A stretch of DNA of 14,967 nt. Source: Candidatus Roizmanbacteria bacterium CG_4_10_14_0_8_um_filter_33_9. GTDB lineage: Bacteria; Patescibacteriota; Microgenomatia; UBA1406; GWC2-37-13. Position 1 is the stretch's first letter. Each line of letters opens with the position of its first letter. Shown piece after piece: positions 6,327-13,089 of this stretch. The notes below the pieces were generated by a model that saw only the letters and a program-made list of their open reading frames with translations, had not been told where the DNA came from and made no database searches. A program made the translations under genes and the position numbers. The DNA is taken from positions 1-14,967 of the forward strand of contig PFLI01000184.1 of the NCBI GenBank assembly GCA_002785065.1, in the 5' to 3' direction.

Positions 6327-6968
6327 ATGGAAATAAAATACTTAGGTCACTCATCGTTTCAGATTAAAACAAAAACTGCTTGTGTTGTTACTGATCCGTT
6401 TGATCCAAAGATGGTTGGTTTGAAATTTCCTAAAACAGAGGCAGATATTGTAACAATATCACATCATCACCATGATCACGATATGGTAAATCAGATAGAA
6501 GGTAGTCCGCTTATTCTTGATTGGCCTGGACAATTTGAAAAAATGGGAGTACGCATTTGGGGATTTCAGACATATCATGATAAAAAAAAGGGGGAAGAGC
6601 GTGGAAAAAATATCATGTATAAGTTTGAATGTGAACAAATCTCCATTTTGCATTGTGGTGATTTAGGAACAATCCCAGAAGATTCCATGTTGGATGAAAT
6701 AGGTGAAACCGATATTCTCTTAGTTCCCGTAGGTGGAACATATACATTGGATGCAGCTGAAGCAGCGGAACTTGTGAAGAAAGTCGAACCTTCAATTATT
6801 ATTCCAATGCATTATGGTTTTCCTGAAGGACTTATGAAAGAATTGTTGCCCTTATCCGAATTCTTAAAAAAAATTGGAACAGAAGCAATTGTTCCTCTTG
6901 ATAAATTTGTGGTGAAAAAAGAAGATCTATTAGATTTAGAGATGAAAGTTGTTGTTTTAAGTTCTTAA
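6327..6968 (+). CDS. UlaG-like metallo-beta-lactamase-fold metal-dependent hydrolase
   Basis: This 213-residue protein has the beta-lactamase-B_3/UlaG layout. An opening MEIKYLGHSSFQI strand is followed by the metal ligand motif HxHxDH at His46-His48-Asp50-His51 (ISHHHHDHD). Further ligands are probably His109/Asp112 in HCGDLG and His162 in IPMHYGF, just before a GFPEG loop. TDPFDP near 22-27 also matches the family. Members bind two metal ions, usually zinc or manganese, and hydrolyse varied substrates including lactones and phosphodiesters; the substrate here is unknown. There is no signal peptide. The ATG at 6327 begins the conserved first strand. No Shine-Dalgarno is seen, and an upstream -10 is less clear than for other genes. 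A GC-rich palindrome lies between its stop and dnaB. Confidence 0.85.
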   Translation: MEIKYLGHSSFQIKTKTACVVTDPFDPKMVGLKFPKTEADIVTISHHHHDHDMVNQIEGSPLILDWPGQFEKMGVRIWGFQTYHDKKKGEERGKNIMYKFECEQISILHCGDLGTIPEDSMLDEIGETDILLVPVGGTYTLDAAEAAELVKKVEPSIIIPMHYGFPEGLMKELLPLSEFLKKIGTEAIVPLDKFVVKKEDLLDLEMKVVVLSS

Positions 6969-6974
6969 TTGTTG

Positions 6975-6994
6975 CCTGCCTGCCGGCTGGCAGG
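6975..6994. repeat. GC-rich palindromic repeat between the metallo-hydrolase gene and dnaB
   Basis: CCTGCC occurs at 6975-6980 and again at 6979-6984, and GGCAGG (its complement) at 6989-6994, with GCCGGC in the centre. The 20-base stretch is almost entirely G and C in a strongly AT-rich gap. No T-run follows, so it is unlikely to be an intrinsic terminator. It looks like a small dispersed element or protein-binding site. Confidence 0.6.
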
Positions 6995-7021
6995 ATTGTT
7001 GAAAATTGAATATTAATTTGT

Positions 7022-8362
7022 ATGTCCATTTCTTCTGATGCTCTTAAAGTTCCTCCGCATGATGTTGATGCCGAAAAATCAGTTCTCGGTGGTATTTTGG
7101 TTGATTCTTCAGCAATAACAATTGTTGCAGAATTTATGCGATCTGATTATTTTTATTTGCCTGAACACCGCTTGATATATCAAACCATGATTGGGATGTT
7201 TGAAAAACAACAGCCAATTGATGTGGTTACATTGAAAAACGCACTTTCTCAAGACGGAGTAATAAAAAAAGTTGGTGGAGCTTCATATCTTTCTGAACTA
7301 ATTAATACTGTACCGACTTCCGCGTATATCGAGCATTACGGTTTAATTGTAAAAGCGCATTATACCAAAAGAAAACTGATTGAAGTTTCATCTCGTACTG
7401 TTGAAAAAGCATTTGATGAAAAAGCTGATATAAAAAAATTACTGGATAGTGTTGAATCTGAAATATTTGCTCTTTCACAAGAGCAGTCTCATCGTGATTT
7501 TATTCAACTGAAAGAGATTCTATCTCAAAGTTTTGAAAGACTTGAGGAATTTATGAAAAACGGAGGGAATTTGCGTGGCGTACCGACAGGTTTTATGGAA
7601 CTTGATAACAAACTGGCTGGTATGCAAGATTCCAACTTGTTGATTTTAGCTGCCAGACCGGGAATCGGAAAAACAACGTTTGCACTCAATATCGCTTCAA
7701 ATGTAGCACTGACTTCAAAAAAAGCTGTTGGATTTTTTTCACTTGAAATGAGCAAAGAAGAACTTGTTGATCGTTTGTTAGTTGGTGCAGCAGATATTGA
7801 TGCATGGAGACTGAAAACGGGAAAGCTATCAGATGACGACTATAAACGTTTAACAGAAGCAATGGGAAATCTTTCCGAGGCTCCCATTTATATTGATGAT
7901 ACTCCCGGAATATCGGTTCTTGAAATGCGGACAAAAGCAAGAAAACTAAAAACAGAGAAAGATATTGAACTAATTGTGGTTGATTACCTACAACTTGCCG
8001 ATGCGGGACGAAGGTTTGATTCACGGGTCCAGGAAGTATCTTTTGTGTCTCAGGGTTTAAAAAATCTTGCACGCGAGCTTCGAATACCAGTTTTGGCATT
8101 ATCCCAACTGAATCGTGCCGTTGAGCAACGGGGCACCAAAAAGCCTCAACTTGCCGATCTGCGTGAAAGTGGAGCGATTGAACAGGATGCCGATGTAGTT
8201 ATGTTTTTATATTATGAAGATGAAAACGAAGATCTTCTTGACCAAAGTAAACGATTAATCAAACTCTATATTGCAAAACATCGAAATGGCGCAACAGGAG
8301 AAATAGACCTGATGTTTAGAGGAGATAGGGTTAAATTTTATAGCGTAGAAAAATCATTATAA
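7022..8362 (+). CDS. dnaB: Replicative DNA helicase DnaB
   Basis: A 446-residue hexameric helicase that unwinds DNA 5' to 3' at the replication fork. The N-terminal DnaB domain (about 8-110) starts with PPHDVDAEKSVLGGIL, the usual family opening. The RecA-like C-terminal domain holds Walker A ARPGIGKTT (211-219), FFSLEMSKEEL, Walker B LIVVDYLQL (317-325), SQLNRAVEQR with a conserved Arg near 365, RESGAIEQDADVV, and the terminal KHRNGATG arginine-finger region. The length is normal and no intein or insertion is seen. The ATG at 7022 follows a TATTAA at 7011-7016 by five bases, consistent with a leaderless or nearly leaderless message. A CDGSH gene follows 15 bases after the stop and may be cotranscribed. 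Confidence 0.97.
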   Translation: MSISSDALKVPPHDVDAEKSVLGGILVDSSAITIVAEFMRSDYFYLPEHRLIYQTMIGMFEKQQPIDVVTLKNALSQDGVIKKVGGASYLSELINTVPTSAYIEHYGLIVKAHYTKRKLIEVSSRTVEKAFDEKADIKKLLDSVESEIFALSQEQSHRDFIQLKEILSQSFERLEEFMKNGGNLRGVPTGFMELDNKLAGMQDSNLLILAARPGIGKTTFALNIASNVALTSKKAVGFFSLEMSKEELVDRLLVGAADIDAWRLKTGKLSDDDYKRLTEAMGNLSEAPIYIDDTPGISVLEMRTKARKLKTEKDIELIVVDYLQLADAGRRFDSRVQEVSFVSQGLKNLARELRIPVLALSQLNRAVEQRGTKKPQLADLRESGAIEQDADVVMFLYYEDENEDLLDQSKRLIKLYIAKHRNGATGEIDLMFRGDRVKFYSVEKSL

Positions 8363-8377
8363 ATTTAAATTTTTTAT

Positions 8378-8629
8378 ATGGCAAGAGTTGTAATAAAAGA
8401 GGCAAAAGGTCCGATGGAGCTTAAACCTCAAAAAAAATCTGTATTTATCTGTATGTGCGGGCTTTCAAAAAATCAACCTTTTTGTGATGGTTCTCATTTG
8501 AAAACAAAAGATGAAAAAAAAGGGGAAGTATATCGATATAATGAAAAAGGTGAAAAAATGGATTGTTGTGATGAAAAAGATTCATGCTGCAGTGAAAAAG
8601 GCGAAGAGTGTTGTTGCAAAGATAAATAA
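8378..8629 (+). CDS. CDGSH iron-sulfur protein with cysteine-rich C-terminal tail
   Basis: This 83-residue protein contains the full CDGSH motif CMCGLSKNQPFCDGSH, with cluster ligands Cys25, Cys27, Cys36 and His40. That 3Cys-1His set binds a [2Fe-2S] cluster in small zf-CDGSH (mitoNEET-like) proteins, which act in redox sensing or cluster handling. After the domain a lysine/glutamate-rich linker leads to a tail with seven more cysteines in CC, CC and CCC groups (63-64, 70-71, 78-80), separated by acidic and basic residues. The tail is not part of the CDGSH fold and resembles a metal-binding appendage. Small and soluble, with no signal peptide. It lies 15 bases after dnaB, and a weak TAAATT six bases before the ATG could be its own -10. 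Confidence 0.88.
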   Translation: MARVVIKEAKGPMELKPQKKSVFICMCGLSKNQPFCDGSHLKTKDEKKGEVYRYNEKGEKMDCCDEKDSCCSEKGEECCCKDK

Positions 8630-8701
8630 GTATAAAATTCCTTCGAAATTATTATAAAGCTCTAAACAAAGAGGGATTGTTCAACTTTCATGATCAGTTA
8701 G

Positions 8702-9238
8702 CTATTTAGTATTATGGGATATTTTGTAATAGGTAAGTTTTAACAATAGCATAGAGATTGTAACACCTAAAATAATACCTCCCATAACATCGAGTATATA
8801 ATGAACTCCTAAATAGATTCGGCTAAGTGAAACAATCAGGGCAATAGAATAATATAAAGTTCGTCTTTTTGGATCAAGTAACGATATAGCCGTTGCAGCT
8901 GCAAATGATGTTGCCGCATGTGAAGAAGGGAACGAAAAATCAGTTGGACAGGGAAAATTCAATACTATATCTTGCATACAAGGACGTATTCTCAGTAGCA
9001 AATTCTTCAAAATATAGTTGGCTATTCCACCGGCGATTAATAAGTTGAACAAAGGTAATATAATGAAATAGCGTTTTTTTCGATAATGAAAAATAACCAA
9101 AATAATGGTCCATATAATAATAGGAACGAGGGTTGTATTAATAAGTTGAGATATCAAGTCAAACAAAAAGAATCGAGGAAAATAATGATATATCCATAGC
9201 GTTATTTGTCTATCTGTAGTAAGAATGTCCTGAAACAT
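8702..9238 (-). CDS. PAP2-family membrane phosphatase
   Basis: A 178-residue integral membrane protein carrying the three PAP2 motifs in order: KNLLLRIRP (K-x6-RP, 78-86), PSSH (104-107, His107), and SRIYLGVHYILD (SR-x5-H-x3-D, 139-150). Five to six hydrophobic helices are visible. The family removes phosphate from lipids such as phosphatidic acid, undecaprenyl pyrophosphate or phosphatidylglycerophosphate; which one is not decidable. The reading frame stays open to 9403, but the extra 55 residues look non-conserved and overlap the divergent HAD gene. Two nearby ATGs exist (9244 and 9238). The one at 9238 lies exactly six bases after TATAAT (9250..9245), while the ATG at 9244 touches the hexamer and could not be in the transcript, so 9238 is chosen. 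Confidence 0.9.
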   Translation of the reverse strand: MFQDILTTDRQITLWIYHYFPRFFLFDLISQLINTTLVPIIIWTIILVIFHYRKKRYFIILPLFNLLIAGGIANYILKNLLLRIRPCMQDIVLNFPCPTDFSFPSSHAATSFAAATAISLLDPKRRTLYYSIALIVSLSRIYLGVHYILDVMGGIILGVTISMLLLKLTYYKISHNTK

Positions 9239-9244
9239 TAACAT

Positions 9245-9250
9245 ATTATA
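9245..9250 (-). promoter_or_regulatory. -10 box of the PAP2 gene
   Basis: TATAAT on the minus strand, followed by ATGTTA and then the ATG at 9238. The fixed six-base gap decides between two candidate starts. No convincing -35 was found. Confidence 0.6.
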
Positions 9251-9326
9251 CTCTATTAATGAAGAATTCGGTATAATTATACTTCGAGCGGATTTATTTA
9301 TATAAGTGGAGTTGAGAAGATACTTT

Positions 9327-9956
9327 ATGAAAAAAAATGTTATTTTTGATTTTGACGGGACAATTGCAAATACTTTGCCGGTAATTTTTGCCGTTGTTAA
9401 CAAACTTGCATTACAAGTTGGATTGAAGCAGCTTACTTGGGATGAGTTTAGCGAACTTCGAACACTTAGTCATTTACAACTTGTTAAAAGATATTATCGA
9501 ATTATTCCATACCTTTCCGGTTTGATTCCAAATGCGCATAAAGAGATGTATAATCTTATGCAAGCAGTTACTCCTTTTGACGGGATGATAGAGTTATTGG
9601 TTTTTCTGCAAAAAAAGAATCTAAGACTTGGAATCCTTTCTTCAAATGCAAAAGACAACATTGATTTATTTGTGCAAAAATATAACTTAGATATGCTTGA
9701 TTTTATCCATACTGAAGGAAATTTGTTTGGAAAAGATAAAGCGCTTATCAATATTATGAAGTCGTATTCGTTAAACAAAAAAGAAACTATATATATAGGT
9801 GATGAAACCCGCGATATTGATGCATGTGGCAAAATAGGTCTTGATATTATTTCTGTTACATGGGGATTTAATACGAAAGAATCACTGCAAAAACACAAAC
9901 CAATGTTTTTAGTTGAGAAAGTGTCTGACTTGCAAGCGGTAATATTAAAGACTTAA
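9327..9956 (+). CDS. HAD-superfamily hydrolase (phosphoglycolate phosphatase-like)
   Basis: The 209-residue protein shows the HAD motifs: FDFDGTIANT with nucleophile Asp8 and acid Asp10 (motif I), LGILSSNA (motif II), the motif III Lys in the FGKDKAL segment, and YIGDETRDIDAC (motif IV). A helical cap lies between motifs I and II, as in the Gph/pyrophosphatase subgroup. Such enzymes dephosphorylate small metabolites such as phosphoglycolate; the substrate is not predicted further. The frame is open upstream to a GTG at 9306 and a TTG at 9312, but ATG 9327 places MKKNVIFDFDGT at the usual position. TATAAT (9272-9277) or TATAAG (9301-9306) may be the promoter. Its stop TAA shares bases with the stop of the convergent methyltransferase gene (4-base overlap). 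Confidence 0.88.
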   Translation: MKKNVIFDFDGTIANTLPVIFAVVNKLALQVGLKQLTWDEFSELRTLSHLQLVKRYYRIIPYLSGLIPNAHKEMYNLMQAVTPFDGMIELLVFLQKKNLRLGILSSNAKDNIDLFVQKYNLDMLDFIHTEGNLFGKDKALINIMKSYSLNKKETIYIGDETRDIDACGKIGLDIISVTWGFNTKESLQKHKPMFLVEKVSDLQAVILKT

Positions 9957-10498
9957 TACGAATAAACAAAATGTACTCCTTTTACTTTCTTTTTTTCTTT
10001 AAGCTTTTTTATTGGATAAAAATATGAGACATATGTTGCTTTAGGAAATTGGGAAGAAACATTTTTTAAAGCTTTTTCAATGAGCCAGGGGGAAATATAA
10101 AGATAGAAAGTTGTTAGCGAATAGCGATTAGAGATTAGCGAAGAAAATCGATACGTAAACATATCGCCCATAACAATCTTGATATTTTTTTTATTTGGAT
10201 GGAACAACTTATGGATATGTAAGATAAAAACAAGGATTGGATTGATCTCAAGGGCAATAAACTTCGTATTCAATCCCTTTTGAAGGGCTAAAAGAGCTCC
10301 TTCAAATACGACAATTCCGTCTCCCGCCCCCAGATCAATTATCGTTTGATCATCTTGTAAGTTTAAAGCTTTTAAAATAAGAGGCATATCCTTTTTATTA
10401 CTGGGAAAATAGGGGATAGGGGAGAATTGGGGAAAAGCAAATAAAATAACAATGACAAATAAACAAATAGCAAATCCACATATAATAAATAAAAACAT
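9953..10498 (-). CDS. Membrane-anchored class I SAM methyltransferase, FAM173/ATPSc-KMT-like
   Basis: The 181-residue protein starts with one hydrophobic helix (about 3-22), then a PIPYFPS segment. A SAM-binding core follows: IDLGAGDGIVVFEGA (motif I, 54-68), IALEINP with acidic Glu84 (motif II), and MGDMF (110-114). The helix-plus-core arrangement, the LGAGDG and ExNP motifs, and the small size resemble the FAM173 group, which includes the lysine methyltransferase acting on ATP synthase subunit c. Assigning that target here is inference only. Within codons for SLISNRYSL the DNA is four 7-base tandem units (10114-10141), so this loop may be an expansion. The ATG at 10498 follows TACAAT (10511..10506) by seven bases. 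The gene lies 24 bases downstream of the 825-residue gene. Confidence 0.75.
   Translation of the reverse strand: MFLFIICGFAICLFVIVILFAFPQFSPIPYFPSNKKDMPLILKALNLQDDQTIIDLGAGDGIVVFEGALLALQKGLNTKFIALEINPILVFILHIHKLFHPNKKNIKIVMGDMFTYRFSSLISNRYSLTTFYLYISPWLIEKALKNVSSQFPKATYVSYFYPIKKLKEKKKVKGVHFVYSY
10114..10141. repeat. Four tandem 7-base units inside the methyltransferase gene
   Basis: The plus strand reads TTAGCGA, ATAGCGA, TTAGAGA, TTAGCGA in direct succession (28 bases). Seven is not a multiple of three, so a change in unit number would shift the frame; the present four-unit state keeps the reading frame open. Confidence 0.7.
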
Positions 10499-10505
10499 GT
10501 TTATT

Positions 10506-10511
10506 ATTGTA
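10506..10511 (-). promoter_or_regulatory. Possible -10 box of the methyltransferase gene
   Basis: TACAAT on the minus strand, seven bases before the ATG at 10498, inside the 24-base gap after the 825-residue gene. The geometry is close to that of the leaderless genes, so the methyltransferase may not depend on readthrough. Confidence 0.45.
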
Positions 10512-10522
10512 ACATAGGCGAA

Positions 10523-13000
10523 CTAATCGGAAAGAGCATCTCTTAGTTCATCCAAAGAATTTCGAAAACTATGTTGGACGGGTGTATAATCAATAAGGCC
10601 TTCATGTTTTGGTAGGGCGAATGTATATAATCTTCCATCAGGTCGCGGGCAAAGTTTGTTGTATTCAATAAGAAGATCCTGTGGTCGAACCATTGCAACA
10701 TCAACGTCGTTTAGAAAGACTCGTAAGCGAATATAAGGACTATTTGCTGTTGCAATAGATTGTTGTATTGTTGGGCGGTGTCCAGCTTGAAGTATGACAC
10801 GGTGCGCTTTTGGAGGTCTTCTTTGTTTGGTTTCTGTCCCTTTTTCTTGACCTCCGTGTGAAGAAACAATATCATCGTTTTTAGAAAATAATCTAACCAG
10901 TTGAGAACTGATAAGAGTTTCCCAAAAAAGCAGGGTATTTGGGTCCATTTCTAATAGAGATCCATCACGATGAGTAAGATGATAGTGAATGTCAAGGCAA
11001 AGTGGGATTATACATTGCCCAATATGAAGTGTTACATTAATAGCTGCATTATCACCCCAGTTAAAGGTAATAGAGGAAGCTCTTGCGATTTGCGTTTGAT
11101 GGCGTGTTTTGAAGTTTACTGTATCTCCTCCGGCACTAAAACCATAAGCGATTTGTTCAGAATTAAGAGTTTCCAGATATGTTTGATGAAGTATTTCAGT
11201 TTTCTGAGAGCATAAGGGAGGAGCAACAGATTCAAGCGCTATATTAATCAACTGTTTATTATTTAGCGTTGCTTGTTCAGTCCCAATTAATTGTTGAGCA
11301 ACAAACGATTCAATTGATGTTATCCAATCGGGTAAAGTAGTAGTATCAATAGGTGTTCCATCTGGATAATATAAACCACCTGGCCCAACTTTTATTTTAA
11401 AATTGTATTTACCAATATCAACACGGACATAATGTTCTACTGGATTTGTTGATGGTAGTAGTGTAAATTTAGGAATACTTGGAATAGGCTCTTTTAATGG
11501 AGTACGAGAAAAGGGAAATGGGTGTATATAAGTTAGCACATCTTTAACAATATATGCATCTTTTAATTCTTTCCCATCCCCATGAGTATAGGCAAGTCTT
11601 AAAATTTGTTCGGCATATTTTTTAGGTGGACCAGATTTACGTTCAACATTTCGCATCGTTCCGTCCGGTAAAGCCAACAGAATAATTGGTTGTTCAATAA
11701 TCCCCATGTGTTGCAGGTGTGCAGAAAGTAAATCCGTGTATACACATCGTAATTTACAAGGAGTGAGTACTAAATTTGCTGGATAAGCTAACTTCTGAGT
11801 GAAGTCAGAAAAATCTGGATTAAGCTCCTTGGTATCAGCCGCATCACTTAGGTTCGGTCGACTGCTTTCCTCTAAAAATTTCATTTTAGCTTCAAGATTA
11901 ACTTGCTGAATGTGGTCCGCTTCGCTAACATTTACTCCAGCTGTTCTCATTAAAAGTTCTGTGTTTAAATTTAAACATCTGTCAAATTCGGGATTACCTC
12001 TTATAGCAGCGTCTTCATTTGTTAGATTTCCTGTTTCCTCCCCATACAAATGACTTAGTAAAGTAGATGCATAATCTAAGAGTGTTCGTTTAGCAAATGT
12101 TGCGTCATCAAGAGCAAGTGTGGCTGCAGCATATCTACCTGCATGAGGTGAGGTTGGCGAGAAAATATCAGTTTGACCATAAGAGATAATTGTATATACA
12201 AAATGTGTAATTTCCTCCTGTTTTAAAGATAATCCCCCTGTGACTAGATTATACATAAGATTTACTATTTCTTCCTGTGTGGTAGTTGATTTAATGAGAG
12301 CGCCTATTATTTTTCTTGCTGCTTTTGCAGATTCTTTTTGTCCTTTTTTTAACCAAACCGGCATGCTGTCTTCCTGAGCTTGTGGTAAAGCTTTCCAGGA
12401 TATTTCAAGAAGTGTACTTAGTTTTATTTCTTGATTTTCTTTGGGTGTTTGGTTATAGATTTGTATTGGGCGAGGTGAATGTTCTATGGTGTGCATCACC
12501 TTGTTGCTAAAACTTTGAAATAATCTCCCAAATCGTACTTGATTTGCTGCTTCATATTCTGCCAATGTATGAAAAAAAGTTGTGCAATAATTCGGATCTT
12601 CAACCATTTGCATAACAACTTCAGTACAAATAAGATCTTTATCTTGAGCTGTTTTTGCTTCACCGTAAGACAATGCAGAATCAATAATATTAGTTCGCTC
12701 ATAAATTTCAGAATCCTCAAAAACTGTAGTTTCATTTTTTTCTGGTGATAAAACGTCTCTTAGTTCCTTAAGAGTAGGTACAACAGACCTTCTTTCACGT
12801 TCATAGCCTAAAGGATTAAAAGGATGTTTTTTACCTTTGTTGAAAGCAGCTAATTGATCGGGTAAAATGGTTCTTTTGTCGATCCATTCATGTACTAATT
12901 CTGAATCTTTTGGGCTTAATGGTATTGTATTCCATAAACCTTTTCCATCAACACGAGGATCTCTTTTTATTTCAGTAAATAATGGTGTGTATTCCTTCAT
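10523..13000 (-). CDS. Large hypothetical protein, 825 residues, no recognised family
   Basis: I do not recognise this protein. It has no signal peptide and no membrane helix, so it is probably cytosolic. The first 400 residues look mainly helical and charged. From about 500 the pattern is more beta-rich, for example HYVRVDIGKYNFKIKVGPGG near 523-542 and ITFNWGDNAAINVTLHIGQC near 644-663. A cysteine/histidine cluster, C-x4-C-x3-H-x-H-x2-H, is seen at Cys663, Cys668, His672, His674 and His677 and could bind metal, though this is only a suggestion; a Cys-x3-Cys pair lies at 415-419. LKELRDVLS near 77-85 and LDELRDALS at 816-824 are similar short segments near the two ends. Base composition resembles its neighbours and the frame is intact. 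The upstream gap carries TATACT (13015..13010), nine bases before the ATG. Confidence 0.75.
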   Translation of the reverse strand: MKEYTPLFTEIKRDPRVDGKGLWNTIPLSPKDSELVHEWIDKRTILPDQLAAFNKGKKHPFNPLGYERERRSVVPTLKELRDVLSPEKNETTVFEDSEIYERTNIIDSALSYGEAKTAQDKDLICTEVVMQMVEDPNYCTTFFHTLAEYEAANQVRFGRLFQSFSNKVMHTIEHSPRPIQIYNQTPKENQEIKLSTLLEISWKALPQAQEDSMPVWLKKGQKESAKAARKIIGALIKSTTTQEEIVNLMYNLVTGGLSLKQEEITHFVYTIISYGQTDIFSPTSPHAGRYAAATLALDDATFAKRTLLDYASTLLSHLYGEETGNLTNEDAAIRGNPEFDRCLNLNTELLMRTAGVNVSEADHIQQVNLEAKMKFLEESSRPNLSDAADTKELNPDFSDFTQKLAYPANLVLTPCKLRCVYTDLLSAHLQHMGIIEQPIILLALPDGTMRNVERKSGPPKKYAEQILRLAYTHGDGKELKDAYIVKDVLTYIHPFPFSRTPLKEPIPSIPKFTLLPSTNPVEHYVRVDIGKYNFKIKVGPGGLYYPDGTPIDTTTLPDWITSIESFVAQQLIGTEQATLNNKQLINIALESVAPPLCSQKTEILHQTYLETLNSEQIAYGFSAGGDTVNFKTRHQTQIARASSITFNWGDNAAINVTLHIGQCIIPLCLDIHYHLTHRDGSLLEMDPNTLLFWETLISSQLVRLFSKNDDIVSSHGGQEKGTETKQRRPPKAHRVILQAGHRPTIQQSIATANSPYIRLRVFLNDVDVAMVRPQDLLIEYNKLCPRPDGRLYTFALPKHEGLIDYTPVQHSFRNSLDELRDALSD

Positions 13001-13054
13001 AAGACTTATAGTATATATTATAACACGTTATTCAGATAAAAAAGTAGATTTTTA

Positions 13055-13083
13055 TTGTTTCTTTAATGCAAAAATAGTATACT
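13055..13083 (+). promoter_or_regulatory. Promoter of the DUF2207 gene
   Basis: TTGTTT (13055-13060), a 17-base spacer, TATACT (13078-13083), six bases, then ATG at 13090. This is a complete -35/-10 pair whose predicted transcript starts at the ATG. Confidence 0.7.
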
Positions 13084-13089
13084 ACTTGA

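Noticed and set aside
6832..7029. Antisense frame reading LPAGRQA across the GC-rich palindrome
   Set aside because: It overlaps the metallo-hydrolase gene and has no promoter or coding character; the peptide only reflects the palindrome.
7686..8099. 137-codon antisense frame within dnaB
   Set aside because: It is a shadow of the strongly conserved dnaB frame, with no promoter or recognisable domain.
8630..8701. Gap between the convergent CDGSH and PAP2 genes as a bidirectional terminator or small RNA
   Set aside because: Only a 4-base CTCT/AGAG pairing was seen, with no T-run or promoter.
9306..9326. GTG (9306) or TTG (9312) start for the HAD gene
   Set aside because: The family normally starts just before the FDFDGT strand, which fits ATG 9327. 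The TTG remains possible because TATAAG lies five bases before it, but evidence is insufficient.
9239..9403. Longer N-terminus of the PAP2 protein starting at 9403 or at the ATG at 9244
   Set aside because: The extension overlaps the divergent HAD gene and looks non-conserved. The ATG at 9244 lies directly against the TATAAT box and would fall upstream of the expected transcript start.
12496..12735. Overlapping minus-strand frame within the 825-residue gene, considered as a frameshift
   Set aside because: The main frame is uninterrupted across the region, and the alternative product is low-complexity without motifs.
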